Of a stretch of 49,831 nucleotides of DNA, positions 26,413 through 34,107 are shown in pieces. This stretch comes from a bacterium (GTDB lineage: Bacteria > Krumholzibacteriota > Krumholzibacteriia > LZORAL124-64-63). Both the position numbers and the translations under genes were made by a program. The notes beneath the pieces are model-generated. The model was not told the origin of the DNA. It saw only the letters and a program-made list of their open reading frames with translations, and searched no databases. The stretch lies in the NCBI GenBank assembly GCA_024223715.1, contig JAAEOA010000414.1, forward strand, positions 1 through 49,831, given 5' to 3'. Position 1 is the stretch's first letter; the number at the start of each line of letters is the position of its first letter.

Positions 26413-28239
26413 TTGTCAAAATTTCCTGAACAGTTTGCATTTTTTCAAAAACACTTGGGACCCGGACTTTTTGCATTGATGGGGATTCTTTTCCTTAGCC
26501 TTTTATCAATAGGCCAAAAAGCCATCATCCAGGCTCCAATCCTTGAGCTGAAAGGTTTTTTGGTTCCTGTGCTATTTGGTGGGTTCAGTGGCTTCATTAT
26601 TGGCTTTCTGTTCCAACGCCTGAACAAGGACTTCCAGCAACGACTTATTGAACAGGATGAATCTCACAGGGAACTCGTTCATAGCGAAGAGAAATTTCGG
26701 TTGCTGGCTGAAAATGCCCGGGATGTTATTTTTCGCTGGCTGTTGAATGAAAAAAAATTTGAATACATCAGCCCAGCCATATTCTCCCTTTCGGGATATC
26801 CTGCAGAATCATTTTTGAAAGACCCCCGACTGCTGTATAAGATTCTGCACCCGGAAGACAGACTCCTATTTTCAGAGAACTCCCGACAAATTGAAAAGGG
26901 CCAGCTCATGCCCCATCAGGAGTTCCGCATCCGCCACCGCAACGGCGATACCGTCTGGATTAATCAACGCCATACTCTAGGCTATAATGATCAAGGAAAA
27001 ACCACTTGTCTGGAAGGAATTTGCACCGACATTTCCGAATTCCGAGCCGCACAAAAAGAAAGAACTGAAATGGAGGGCCAACTGCGCCATGCTCAGAAAA
27101 TTGAGGCCGTGGGGCGCCTTGCTGGTGGCATTGCCCACGATTTTAATAACCTTCTTACCGTCATTAATGGTTATTCTTCCATATTGTTGGAAGATCCTGA
27201 AAATTTGAACATGGTATCCCAGGGCCTCAAGGAAATACAAAAAGCCGGCAGCAAAGCTACCGATTTGACCGGCCAACTGCTGAATTACAGCCGCAAACAG
27301 GTCAGTGACCCTGAGCAAATCAATCCTGTGGAAAAAATTCAGGACAGTATTAAAATGATGCACCGCCTTATTGGTGAAGACATCACAATGAACCTGAATC
27401 TTGATCCGGAAACGCCCAATATTTTAATGGACAGCATTCACCTTGACCAGATTCTCTTAAACCTGTTGACCAATGCCAGAGATGCCATGCCTGACGGTGG
27501 ACATCTGGATATTTCCCTGAAACCTGTTCACTTGAATCGATTCCGCTGCAAGCTTTGCCATTCACAATTGAACGGTGACCATGTGGCCTTGACCGTTGCT
27601 GACAATGGGCCCGGAATTGAACCTTGTTTGATTGATAAAGTTTTTGATCCTTTCTTTACCACCAAGGAACCCAGCAAAGGGACAGGCCTGGGTTTAGCCA
27701 CGGTTGAAGGAATAATCCACCAAAACAATGGCCACATACAGATAGAATCGACAATGGATCAGGGTTCTGTTTTTACAATTATTCTCCCTTCCAAACCCAA
27801 ACAGGAAACTTCAATAAAAACAGAGTCCCCAACTCCTTCAGTTCATTTGCAGGGCAAAGAAGTTTTGCTGATCGTTGAAGATGAAGAAATGGTTCTTCGT
27901 CTGACCAGTACGGTTTTGAAGCAACATGGATACGAGGTTCTGCTCGCTGAAAACGCCGAGAAGGCTCAGGAAGTCTTTGCCCAACGGGGCGATGACATTG
28001 CCCTCGTCCTGTCAGATGTAGTCATGCCGGGAATGAACGGTATACTTTTGGCAGACCTTCTGTGTAAGAAAAAGCCGGAGTTGGAAATCGTGCTCATGTC
28101 CGGGTATGTGGGAAGTGAATTAAACAGACACAAAATTAATGAAAGTGAGTATTCCTACCTGAAAAAACCTTTTGGCTCAGAAGCTCTGGTCCGGACCATC
28201 AGGCAATTGCTCGACAACAGGGAGCAAAAAGAAATCTGA
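26413..28239 (+). CDS. Membrane-anchored PAS hybrid histidine kinase with receiver
   Basis: A 608-residue kinase. The start TTG 26413 is chosen because GGAGG lies 9 nt upstream, while the in-frame GTG at 26404 overlaps that site. Two transmembrane helices (about 18-38 and 45-64) are followed by a PAS/PAC domain (about 85-205: NARDVIFRWLLNEKKFEYIS, FRIRHRNGDTVWINQ). The HisKA domain has GGIAHDFNNLLTVINGYSS with the phosphorylated His. The HATPase has LLTNARDAMPDGG, VADNGPGIEP and GTGLGLATVEGI. The C-terminal receiver (about 480-600) has IVEDEEMVLRL, the phosphoacceptor in LVLSDVVMPGMNG and LKKPFG. A C-K-L-C-H motif lies inside the HATPase domain. Its end overlaps the convergent transporter-like gene by about 60 bp. 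Confidence 0.93.
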   Translation: MSKFPEQFAFFQKHLGPGLFALMGILFLSLLSIGQKAIIQAPILELKGFLVPVLFGGFSGFIIGFLFQRLNKDFQQRLIEQDESHRELVHSEEKFRLLAENARDVIFRWLLNEKKFEYISPAIFSLSGYPAESFLKDPRLLYKILHPEDRLLFSENSRQIEKGQLMPHQEFRIRHRNGDTVWINQRHTLGYNDQGKTTCLEGICTDISEFRAAQKERTEMEGQLRHAQKIEAVGRLAGGIAHDFNNLLTVINGYSSILLEDPENLNMVSQGLKEIQKAGSKATDLTGQLLNYSRKQVSDPEQINPVEKIQDSIKMMHRLIGEDITMNLNLDPETPNILMDSIHLDQILLNLLTNARDAMPDGGHLDISLKPVHLNRFRCKLCHSQLNGDHVALTVADNGPGIEPCLIDKVFDPFFTTKEPSKGTGLGLATVEGIIHQNNGHIQIESTMDQGSVFTIILPSKPKQETSIKTESPTPSVHLQGKEVLLIVEDEEMVLRLTSTVLKQHGYEVLLAENAEKAQEVFAQRGDDIALVLSDVVMPGMNGILLADLLCKKKPELEIVLMSGYVGSELNRHKINESEYSYLKKPFGSEALVRTIRQLLDNREQKEI

Positions 28240-28563
28240 TTGAGCCCTGGACTCGTTGATCAACCATTCAAAAGTGACCCATCCTGCGAAATACATTAGC
28301 AGGTCCCATGGGTCGGCGACCGCCCGCTTTGAAAACAGAGGCAAGATCCCTTCAAAGTACAGACTGAAAAACAAAAGAACCATAACCCCTTGAACCCGTG
28401 GCAAAGTGAAATTCTTTTCCCTGCGACGGTGCACCCACACCACTGCACTAAGAATTAGCGGAAGACAGATGAGATCATCGCCGTAACTGGAAATCAGAGG
28501 GGGCAACTGCCCACTGGATTCAAATACTCGCATGGCGATAAACAGGGTCAGGAAAAAAATCAT
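28177..28563 (-). CDS. Small membrane protein, citrate-transporter-like
   Basis: A 128-residue protein. The ATG at 28563 overlaps the stop of an upstream 29-codon gene (TGATG), which implies translational coupling. It has about three to four hydrophobic segments. The blocks SYGDDLICLPLILSAVVW, HRRREKNFTLPRVQGVMVLLFFSLYFEGILPLF and RAVADPWDLLMYFAGWVTF resemble the family annotated as magnesium-citrate secondary transporter in Bacteroidota; that name rests on weak evidence. The C-terminus (DFFLLPVVEQLPDGPDQSF) overlaps the 3' end of the convergent kinase gene, so the last residues may be dispensable. Function uncertain. Confidence 0.7.
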   Translation of the reverse strand: MIFFLTLFIAMRVFESSGQLPPLISSYGDDLICLPLILSAVVWVHRRREKNFTLPRVQGVMVLLFFSLYFEGILPLFSKRAVADPWDLLMYFAGWVTFEWLINESRAQSDFFLLPVVEQLPDGPDQSF

Positions 28564-28652
28564 CACATGGAAAGTGCAGTGATGAGGACCACAGCGCCTG
28601 CGACCAAGGTTGCGGTCAGAGCTTCTGGCCGATTATAAAAAAACTTCATCAT
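28563..28652 (-). CDS. 29-residue single-helix membrane peptide
   Basis: Reads MMKFFYNRPEALTATLVAGA followed by VVLITALSM. A basic, aromatic N-terminus precedes one hydrophobic helix (about 11-27). AAAGGA lies 4-8 nt upstream of the two possible ATG starts. Its TGA overlaps the ATG of the next gene (TGATG), so the two are probably translated together. It could be a small partner subunit or a leader peptide. Too short for homology; support comes from the ribosome-binding site, overlap and hydrophobic pattern. Confidence 0.6.
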   Translation of the reverse strand: MMKFFYNRPEALTATLVAGAVVLITALSM

Positions 28653-28702
28653 TTGGTCCTTTCAGAACTGAGACAGGTTCTCTCATCAAGTTGTATCGGA
28701 TG

Positions 28703-28730
28703 AATATAACCCCAGCTGAGGGTAAAACAA
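28703..28730 (-). promoter_or_regulatory. Possible promoter for the small membrane gene pair
   Basis: On the minus strand TTGTTT and TATATT are spaced 16 bp apart, ending about 50 bp before the 29-codon gene. The -10 box matches well, the -35 box only partly. Confidence 0.35.
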
Positions 28731-28757
28731 CCACCTGAAACAAAATGGCACCAAAAC

Positions 28758-28784
28758 GGCGGCCCCACTTTAAGCGAAGCCGCC
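28758..28784 (-). terminator. Possible terminator hairpin after the OmpA gene
   Basis: GGCGGC and GCCGCC form a GC-rich stem with a 15-nt loop, about 28 bp after the OmpA-family stop codon. On the minus strand it is followed only by GTTTTGG, so termination strength is doubtful. Confidence 0.4.
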
Positions 28785-28812
28785 GCCAACAAAATAAAAG
28801 CCTCATCCACGC

Positions 28813-30261
28813 CTAGTTGGAATCGGTACGAACCAATTCCACGCGTCGGTTGATGGCCCGGCCTTCGGCTGTGGCGTTGGTAGCAATGGGAGTACCTTCC
28901 CCGTAGCCAACAGCAGTCATTCGTTCTGCCGAAATACCTTTCATTTCCAGATAGGCCTGAACCGAATTAGCCCGTTCCTGGGAAAGATTTCGATTCAGAT
29001 TTGCCGACCCTGTATTGTCGGTGTGCCCCTGAATTTCAAAAGTCACCTCGGGATAAGCTAATGCCGATTCCACAATTCGATCCAGAATTACGAACGAGGA
29101 ACTGATTAATTCAGCTTTTCCGGAAGCAAAAGTAACTCCTTCGAGAATCACTTCAGCCTTCAAGACAGCCGCGACCGGACAACCATCATTTTCCACAGCA
29201 ACACCTTTGGGAGTGTCTGGGCATTTGTCAGCAGCATCGATAACACCGTCACCGTCGTTATCGGGGTCGGGGCAACCATCGGAATCCTGGAAGCCATCCA
29301 GGTCTTCGGCAACATCAGGACAGTTGTCGTGGGCATCAATGACTCCATCGTTGTCATTGTCCGGGTCGGGGCAACCGTCTTCGTCCTGAAAACCATCCTG
29401 GTCTTCGGGTTGGTCAGGGCATTTGTCACAATCGTCGTGCAGGCCATCGCCGTCATTGTCCAACTCCGGACAACCATCTTCATCCTTATAACCGTCCAGA
29501 TCTTCGGCAACCTCGGGACAGGCGTCATCCTCGTTGAGAATGCCATCGTTGTCCTTGTCTTGGTCGCCACCAAAATAGACCGTCACACCCATAAACATTT
29601 CCACCAAACCACTGTTGGCATCCACATTGTCCGAGCCCCAGACAGCACTCATGCCAATGTTATCCAGTTCGTTGTCCAGCAGGTAACTGTATCGTGCAGC
29701 CAGATCCAAGCTGACGCCATCACTGAAAAAATACTCCACCCCCAGGCTCGCTCCCAGAGTAAGGTGACTTGCGGAAAGGTAATTCGATCGACCACTTTCG
29801 GCGTAACCGTAAACGGGATCCCCATCGGGAATGAACCTGACATCATCATTGCCATTTTCATCCCGTACGGTCCAGTCAATGAACCCGGCATGAAGCCCAA
29901 AATACGGACTCAGAGAGTTGTCTGGTGAGAAGTGATAACGAGCACCCAAAGTCCCATGACTTGTGGTCGTGTAGAATGCGTGGGTGGAATTAAAAGTCAG
30001 TCCGGCATCTTCACCGGCCATTGGACTGCCAGGTCGAACATAGCCGCTGCGGAAAGCCGCTTCGAAAGACCACTTTGATGTCAGACCATGCCGAAACCAG
30101 AGACCAAAATTCTGATCTACATTGGAATAATCGTGGTCGCCACCAACAAATTTCATGACGCCGAAGTTCACACCCAGCCCATATTTCTGATCAATGTCGT
30201 TGGCGTAAGTGGCAGTTGTTACTAAAAACAGCACAAGAGATACAATTGCAATTTTTTTCAT
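28813..30261 (-). CDS. OmpA-family outer membrane protein with thrombospondin type 3 repeats
   Basis: A 482-residue envelope protein: signal peptide (1-20, KKIAIVSLVLFLVTTATYA), then an eight-strand-type beta-barrel (to about 235, with GVNFGVMKFVGG, FGLHAGFIDW and LGASLGVEYFFSDGVSLDLAARYSY). Next are five aspartate-rich thrombospondin type 3 repeats (about 236-355, DKDNDGILNEDDACPEVAED and relatives), which bind Ca2+ in other proteins. The OmpA peptidoglycan-binding domain (about 365-482) has FEIQGHTDNTGSANLNRNLS, RANSVQAYLEMKGI and INRRVELV. It likely links the outer membrane to the wall, with a Ca2+-stiffened periplasmic stalk. Start ATG with AGAGGAAAA upstream. Monocistronic. Confidence 0.95.
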   Translation of the reverse strand: MKKIAIVSLVLFLVTTATYANDIDQKYGLGVNFGVMKFVGGDHDYSNVDQNFGLWFRHGLTSKWSFEAAFRSGYVRPGSPMAGEDAGLTFNSTHAFYTTTSHGTLGARYHFSPDNSLSPYFGLHAGFIDWTVRDENGNDDVRFIPDGDPVYGYAESGRSNYLSASHLTLGASLGVEYFFSDGVSLDLAARYSYLLDNELDNIGMSAVWGSDNVDANSGLVEMFMGVTVYFGGDQDKDNDGILNEDDACPEVAEDLDGYKDEDGCPELDNDGDGLHDDCDKCPDQPEDQDGFQDEDGCPDPDNDNDGVIDAHDNCPDVAEDLDGFQDSDGCPDPDNDGDGVIDAADKCPDTPKGVAVENDGCPVAAVLKAEVILEGVTFASGKAELISSSFVILDRIVESALAYPEVTFEIQGHTDNTGSANLNRNLSQERANSVQAYLEMKGISAERMTAVGYGEGTPIATNATAEGRAINRRVELVRTDSN

Positions 30262-30343
30262 GGTTTTCCTCTTTAATAAAAACAGCGTTCCCTAAGCAGG
30301 ACTTTTGGTCGGGAACAATAATTAATCAAGAGTTATTTGGATA

Positions 30344-30370
30344 ATAAGGGAAAATTGAATATTCCCTTAT
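30344..30370. promoter_or_regulatory. Perfect 9-bp inverted repeat between BaiN-type and OmpA genes
   Basis: ATAAGGGAA (30344-30352) and TTCCCTTAT (30362-30370) are exact complements around a 9-bp AT spacer. It lies about 85 bp upstream of the OmpA start and 37 bp beyond the stop of the flavoprotein gene. It could be an operator for the former or a hairpin ending the latter; on the minus strand it is followed by TATCCAAAT rather than a T run. Confidence 0.4.
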
Positions 30371-30406
30371 AGCTGGGTAAATATTGACTCTCGTTGCAAT
30401 TCAACC

Positions 30407-31699
30407 CTAACCCGGTAGAGCAGCTGATTCTCCTGCCACCCATCCAGTGGAAAATGCACTCATCATATTGAAGCCGCCGGTGTCGGCATCCACATTCAAT
30501 AGTTCCCCAAGAAGATACAACCCTGGAATCAATTTTGATTCCAGGGTTTTTGGATTCACTTCGGAAGTATCGACGCCACCCTTGGTCACGATGGCTTCTT
30601 TAAAGTCACCATACCCATTCAACTGGAATCGAAAATCTTTGAGCCATTTGAGCAGAGTTTTACGCTGCTTGCCATTGATTTGCGAGCAGTGGGTCTCTTC
30701 GGGCACTCCACAAACCGAAACTGCCACTGGTACCAGTTTCCGGGGCATCAAACCATCGAGCAATTGGCGCCAGGTTTTTATTTCCCGATTTGCCAGGTCT
30801 CTGACCAAACGGGCATCAAGTTTTTTGTGATCCAGGGCAGGTTTTAAATCAATAGACAATTCCAGTTTTTTCCCGGCATCGATGGCATCGACAGCGATCC
30901 GGCTCAGCTCAAGAATAATGGGCCCGCTTAAACCGGTTTCAATAAAATTCAATTCACCAAATTCCCGACGGACTAATTTCCCTTCTATCCACAGACTGCC
31001 TTCTATGTTTCTCAGAGACAATCGGTGAATCCCTTCAGGAGGAGCCCCGGGAGCGCACAGGGGAACCAAAGAGGGCCGGGGCTTGATGATGGTGTGCCCC
31101 AGCTCCTGAGCCAGCTTATAACCATCACCACTGGATCCGGTGCTCGGGTAAGACATTCCCCCGGTGGCGAGCATCACCACGTTGGCCTGCAATTGATGGT
31201 TACCCCGTTGACCGCCACTGCCCTGCACCCCATCTTCACTAAAAAGATCATAATGAACGCCGTTGATACGCCCTTCATGAGTATCGAGGCCCCGGACCCG
31301 AGCTCCACGAATGATTTCCACACCCTGTTTTTCCACCCAGTGCTCCAGGGTTCGGGCAACATCGACAGCACTGTCGCTTTCAGGGAAAACCCGTCCGCCG
31401 CGTTCCACTTTTGTTGGAAGGTTTTCCGAGTGCAAAAAGTTCAGCAGATCATCTGAAAAGAAGCGGGCAAAAGACTGGCGTAAAAAACGGCCATCTTTGC
31501 CAAAGTGCTTTATGAACTGCCCCGTGGGAAGAGTATTGGTCAGGTTGCAGCGGCCTTTGCCACTGATACGAATTTTGCGGCCGACCTGGCGCATTTTCTC
31601 CAGTAAAACAACCTCAGCCCCCAAATCAGCAGCACGACCGGCGGCCAGCATACCGGCCGCCCCCGCACCCACAACAATAATTTTAACGGTTTCAGACAA
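30407..31699 (-). CDS. BaiN/HI0933-type FAD-dependent flavoprotein
   Basis: A 430-residue flavoprotein of the HI0933/YhiN/BaiN family. It has an N-terminal dinucleotide fold KIIVVGAGAAGMLAAGRAADLGAEVVLLEK (6-35), the family signature RKIRISGKGRCNLTNT (42-57), MLATGGMSYPSTGSSGDGYKLAQ, and the C-terminal FAD block LYLLGELLNVDADTGGFNMMSAFSTGWVAG. Length is typical (about 400-430). Members have been linked to bile-acid dehydroxylation (BaiN) and tRNA dihydrouridine-like or unknown redox chemistry; the substrate cannot be told. The start is TTG, 3 bp after the LolA-like stop. It is the last gene of a tight three-gene operon with that gene and the S41 peptidase. Confidence 0.92.
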   Translation of the reverse strand: MSETVKIIVVGAGAAGMLAAGRAADLGAEVVLLEKMRQVGRKIRISGKGRCNLTNTLPTGQFIKHFGKDGRFLRQSFARFFSDDLLNFLHSENLPTKVERGGRVFPESDSAVDVARTLEHWVEKQGVEIIRGARVRGLDTHEGRINGVHYDLFSEDGVQGSGGQRGNHQLQANVVMLATGGMSYPSTGSSGDGYKLAQELGHTIIKPRPSLVPLCAPGAPPEGIHRLSLRNIEGSLWIEGKLVRREFGELNFIETGLSGPIILELSRIAVDAIDAGKKLELSIDLKPALDHKKLDARLVRDLANREIKTWRQLLDGLMPRKLVPVAVSVCGVPEETHCSQINGKQRKTLLKWLKDFRFQLNGYGDFKEAIVTKGGVDTSEVNPKTLESKLIPGLYLLGELLNVDADTGGFNMMSAFSTGWVAGESAALPG

Positions 31700-31702
31700 G
31701 CC

Positions 31703-32470
31703 TTATTTCTTTTCCAGGAGAGCTTTTATTTCATCGGGCATAACGAAAGTACCTTCTGGAACTTCCACATCAAATTCCTGAGTTTCAAAAGTCATGATCA
31801 TTTCCTGCATGCCCATAAGAACCTGTCGGGCTTTGAAGGGGACCAGCAGTCCTTCCACATCACGATAATCAGACAAGAAGGAATCAATAGTGATGCGTCC
31901 CATATCGTTGTTCATAACCAGGCTGGTTTTGACAAGCAGGCCTGTTTCCACTGAAAAATAATTCTGTTCGGGCTCTCCTTCGCCTTCGTTGGGAACCATC
32001 TCCACATGGTAACATTCCTGGGATTCAACGGTCACCAAACCCAGGGTCGATGCCGCCTGGTAATAGTCTTTCCAATTAGCCCAAATGTTAAACTCAGACA
32101 TACGCCGGGCCAATGCCAATTCGCTTCCGTCTTTGATTTTCGAACCGGACATCATGCTCGATTCCCAGGCATGTTCGCCATCAAAACCTTCATCGATTGA
32201 ACCAAAAGCCGCAGACGTAATTTGAGTCCGAGAATAATTGGGAGTCTTTCGCCAGGAAACGACTTCACCACTAATGCCCATGGCAGGCATGGATAATTTT
32301 CCCACTGCCTTCATGGTTGTGTGGCCTTCCCAAACCTCCAGTCCCCCCATGGCATCAATGTATTTGTTGATGATTGTTTCTGCGGCCGGATGATTTGAAA
32401 CGGCTGTTGCGCCCAAAGCCGGTATGGCCAAAATCAGCAAACTCACCAAAATTATGACATTCTTTTTCAC
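31703..32470 (-). CDS. LolA-like periplasmic protein
   Basis: A 255-residue protein with a Sec signal peptide (MKKNVIILVSLLILAIPALG) and no lipobox cysteine. The mature region begins with a helix AAETIINKYIDAMGGLEVWE. It continues in the half-barrel style of LolA/LolB and outer-membrane lipoprotein-sorting proteins: TTMKAVGKLSMPAMGISGEVVSWRKTPN, FDGEHAWESSMMSG, YFSVETGLLVKTSLVMNND, FLSDYRDVEGLLVPFKA, DVEVPEGTFVMPDEI. These folds carry lipids or bind hydrophobic ligands in the periplasm. The start is GTG with GGAGG 8 nt upstream, overlapping the end of the S41 gene region (2-bp gap), which implies coupling. The ligand is unknown. Confidence 0.8.
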   Translation of the reverse strand: MKKNVIILVSLLILAIPALGATAVSNHPAAETIINKYIDAMGGLEVWEGHTTMKAVGKLSMPAMGISGEVVSWRKTPNYSRTQITSAAFGSIDEGFDGEHAWESSMMSGSKIKDGSELALARRMSEFNIWANWKDYYQAASTLGLVTVESQECYHVEMVPNEGEGEPEQNYFSVETGLLVKTSLVMNNDMGRITIDSFLSDYRDVEGLLVPFKARQVLMGMQEMIMTFETQEFDVEVPEGTFVMPDEIKALLEKK

Positions 32471-32472
32471 GG

Positions 32473-33873
32473 TCAGTCCTCCGTTGTTTCAGTTTCAAGC
32501 AGCCATATTTTGGCTGCATTCAAAATCGGGTCACCTTCGAGTAATAAACTTTCACGAGTGGGGATAATTTCCACATCGGGGGCCACGCCAACCCCTTCGA
32601 GAACCTTTCCTCCTTCGGAGATGTAATTGGCAATGGCGTATTGAAAGCCATCGCCGTTGGGAAGTTTCTCAATATTTGAAGGCAAAGCGGCCCCGGCTGT
32701 GTTCATGCCAAAGACACGGGCAAGCTTAAGGTCTTTCATTCCACCAGCAAGAATTTCACTGGTGGAGGCACTCAGCTCATCGATAAGCAAGGCAACTTTT
32801 CCATCATAACCATTAGCCCGGGCGTTGATGACAAAATTCATCTCACCCGTGCGCATTATCATGGTCCCCAAACGCAATCCCCGTTCATCAACAAACCAGC
32901 CAGCCATGCCCATGGCCATAGCACCCAGTCCCCCGGGATTTCCCCGCAAGTCGATGATAACTCCTGGATAATCCTGGAAGCTGGTCATGGCCTGGTTGAA
33001 CTCACCCATGACAGTCATAACATCGAGGAAATAATTAAAATGGAAATAGCCAATATCACCAGGCAGAACTTCGGACTCAGTCCAGACATGAACAGCGGGT
33101 AAATTGCCCATGGCAAAAGATTTTCCCCGGGCAAGCCCCAGCTTAAGATCAACCCCCACTTTGGCGTTGTTTTCGTCCCGGAACAGGACCAGAATGCGAT
33201 CACCCATTTCACCGGCGAGGCGAGCTTCCATGGAACGGGATAACATCAGGCCCAGCACAGGTTGTCCCTCAAGGACCTGGGAAATTTTTTCCACTTTTTG
33301 GGCCAGGTCAACAGAATCTATCGCCAATACTTCCCAGCCAGGTTTAACACCCATTGCAGCGGCCGTAGAATTTTCCAAAACCTTGCTGACAAGAATTTGG
33401 CCCTGCAAGACCCGCAGTTCCAACCCACTGGCCCCAGCTATTCCAGAATGGCTGTAGGTGCGAGTGCTGTTGGGATTGGCTGATTCCTTATTCCCGTCGG
33501 TACTCACATCGTCGTACACATCGGCTGGATAAATAACAAAATGGGACTGCTTAAGGCGTTGAATCAGCTCCATCATGGGAATACGGGCTTCATTCATCGT
33601 CGTTGCTTCGGCAACTTGGGGCCGCAACTCGGCGCCGGCAGCGACCCAATCCACTCCCTGGAGGGTTTCATCGTAGTGTTTGTCCCGAATGGTCTCAAAA
33701 ACCATATCGAAAGACTGAAGGTTGAGTTCGGTTTGCCGGGCTGTCAAAACTGCCTTGGGAGCCTCTGTTTCCGAGCTTTGGTTGGACGAAGCACACCCCA
33801 TGGCCAGGAGCCACAAAAACATAATGGCGACAAACAAGGGCCAATTCGACCTTTTAAAACTTCTTTTGGGCAT
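32473..33873 (-). CDS. S41-family tail-specific protease-like lipoprotein
   Basis: A 466-residue lipoprotein from ATG 33873 (GAGAGG upstream; the longer frame has no signal). The lipobox L-A-M-G-C gives Cys 27 as the lipidated residue. An N-terminal helical region is followed by a PDZ domain (about 120-200: ELRVLQGQILVSKVLENSTAAAMGVKPGWEVLAID) and the S41 core with VIIDLRGNPGGLGAMAMGM. The nucleophile-containing block is LIDELSASTSEILAGGMKDL, typical of Ser-active C-terminal processing peptidases. The late TAGAALPS strand and VLEGVGVAPDVEI also fit. It probably degrades or trims envelope proteins. It is the first gene of a coupled operon with a LolA-like protein and a BaiN-type flavoprotein. 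Confidence 0.9.
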   Translation of the reverse strand: MPKRSFKRSNWPLFVAIMFLWLLAMGCASSNQSSETEAPKAVLTARQTELNLQSFDMVFETIRDKHYDETLQGVDWVAAGAELRPQVAEATTMNEARIPMMELIQRLKQSHFVIYPADVYDDVSTDGNKESANPNSTRTYSHSGIAGASGLELRVLQGQILVSKVLENSTAAAMGVKPGWEVLAIDSVDLAQKVEKISQVLEGQPVLGLMLSRSMEARLAGEMGDRILVLFRDENNAKVGVDLKLGLARGKSFAMGNLPAVHVWTESEVLPGDIGYFHFNYFLDVMTVMGEFNQAMTSFQDYPGVIIDLRGNPGGLGAMAMGMAGWFVDERGLRLGTMIMRTGEMNFVINARANGYDGKVALLIDELSASTSEILAGGMKDLKLARVFGMNTAGAALPSNIEKLPNGDGFQYAIANYISEGGKVLEGVGVAPDVEIIPTRESLLLEGDPILNAAKIWLLETETTED

Positions 33874-34107
33874 GCGGGCCTCTCGATCCGGTGCGTGTGA
33901 ATAAGAATTTTCCGGTACCATACCACTGCATCTAATGAGATGTCACCCAACAAATGACTCCCGATAAGCCCATTTGTCTTGAAATTTCACAATTAATTTG
34001 AACCAAGACCTTGCGAGTTTCAACTTTTTCAGGTACTTCTGTGGCGGAAGTGAAGAGTTGGCCATCGGGCCATCCATCATTCATCTAAAACCTGGAGAGG
34101 CGAATTA

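Noticed and set aside
29160..29573. Threonine- and methionine-rich 137-codon frame in the OmpA gene
   Set aside because: Shifted reading of the repetitive Asp-rich thrombospondin repeats.
29329..29928. 199-codon plus-strand frame opposite OmpA
   Set aside because: Antisense of the repeats and barrel, valine/isoleucine biased, without ribosome-binding site.
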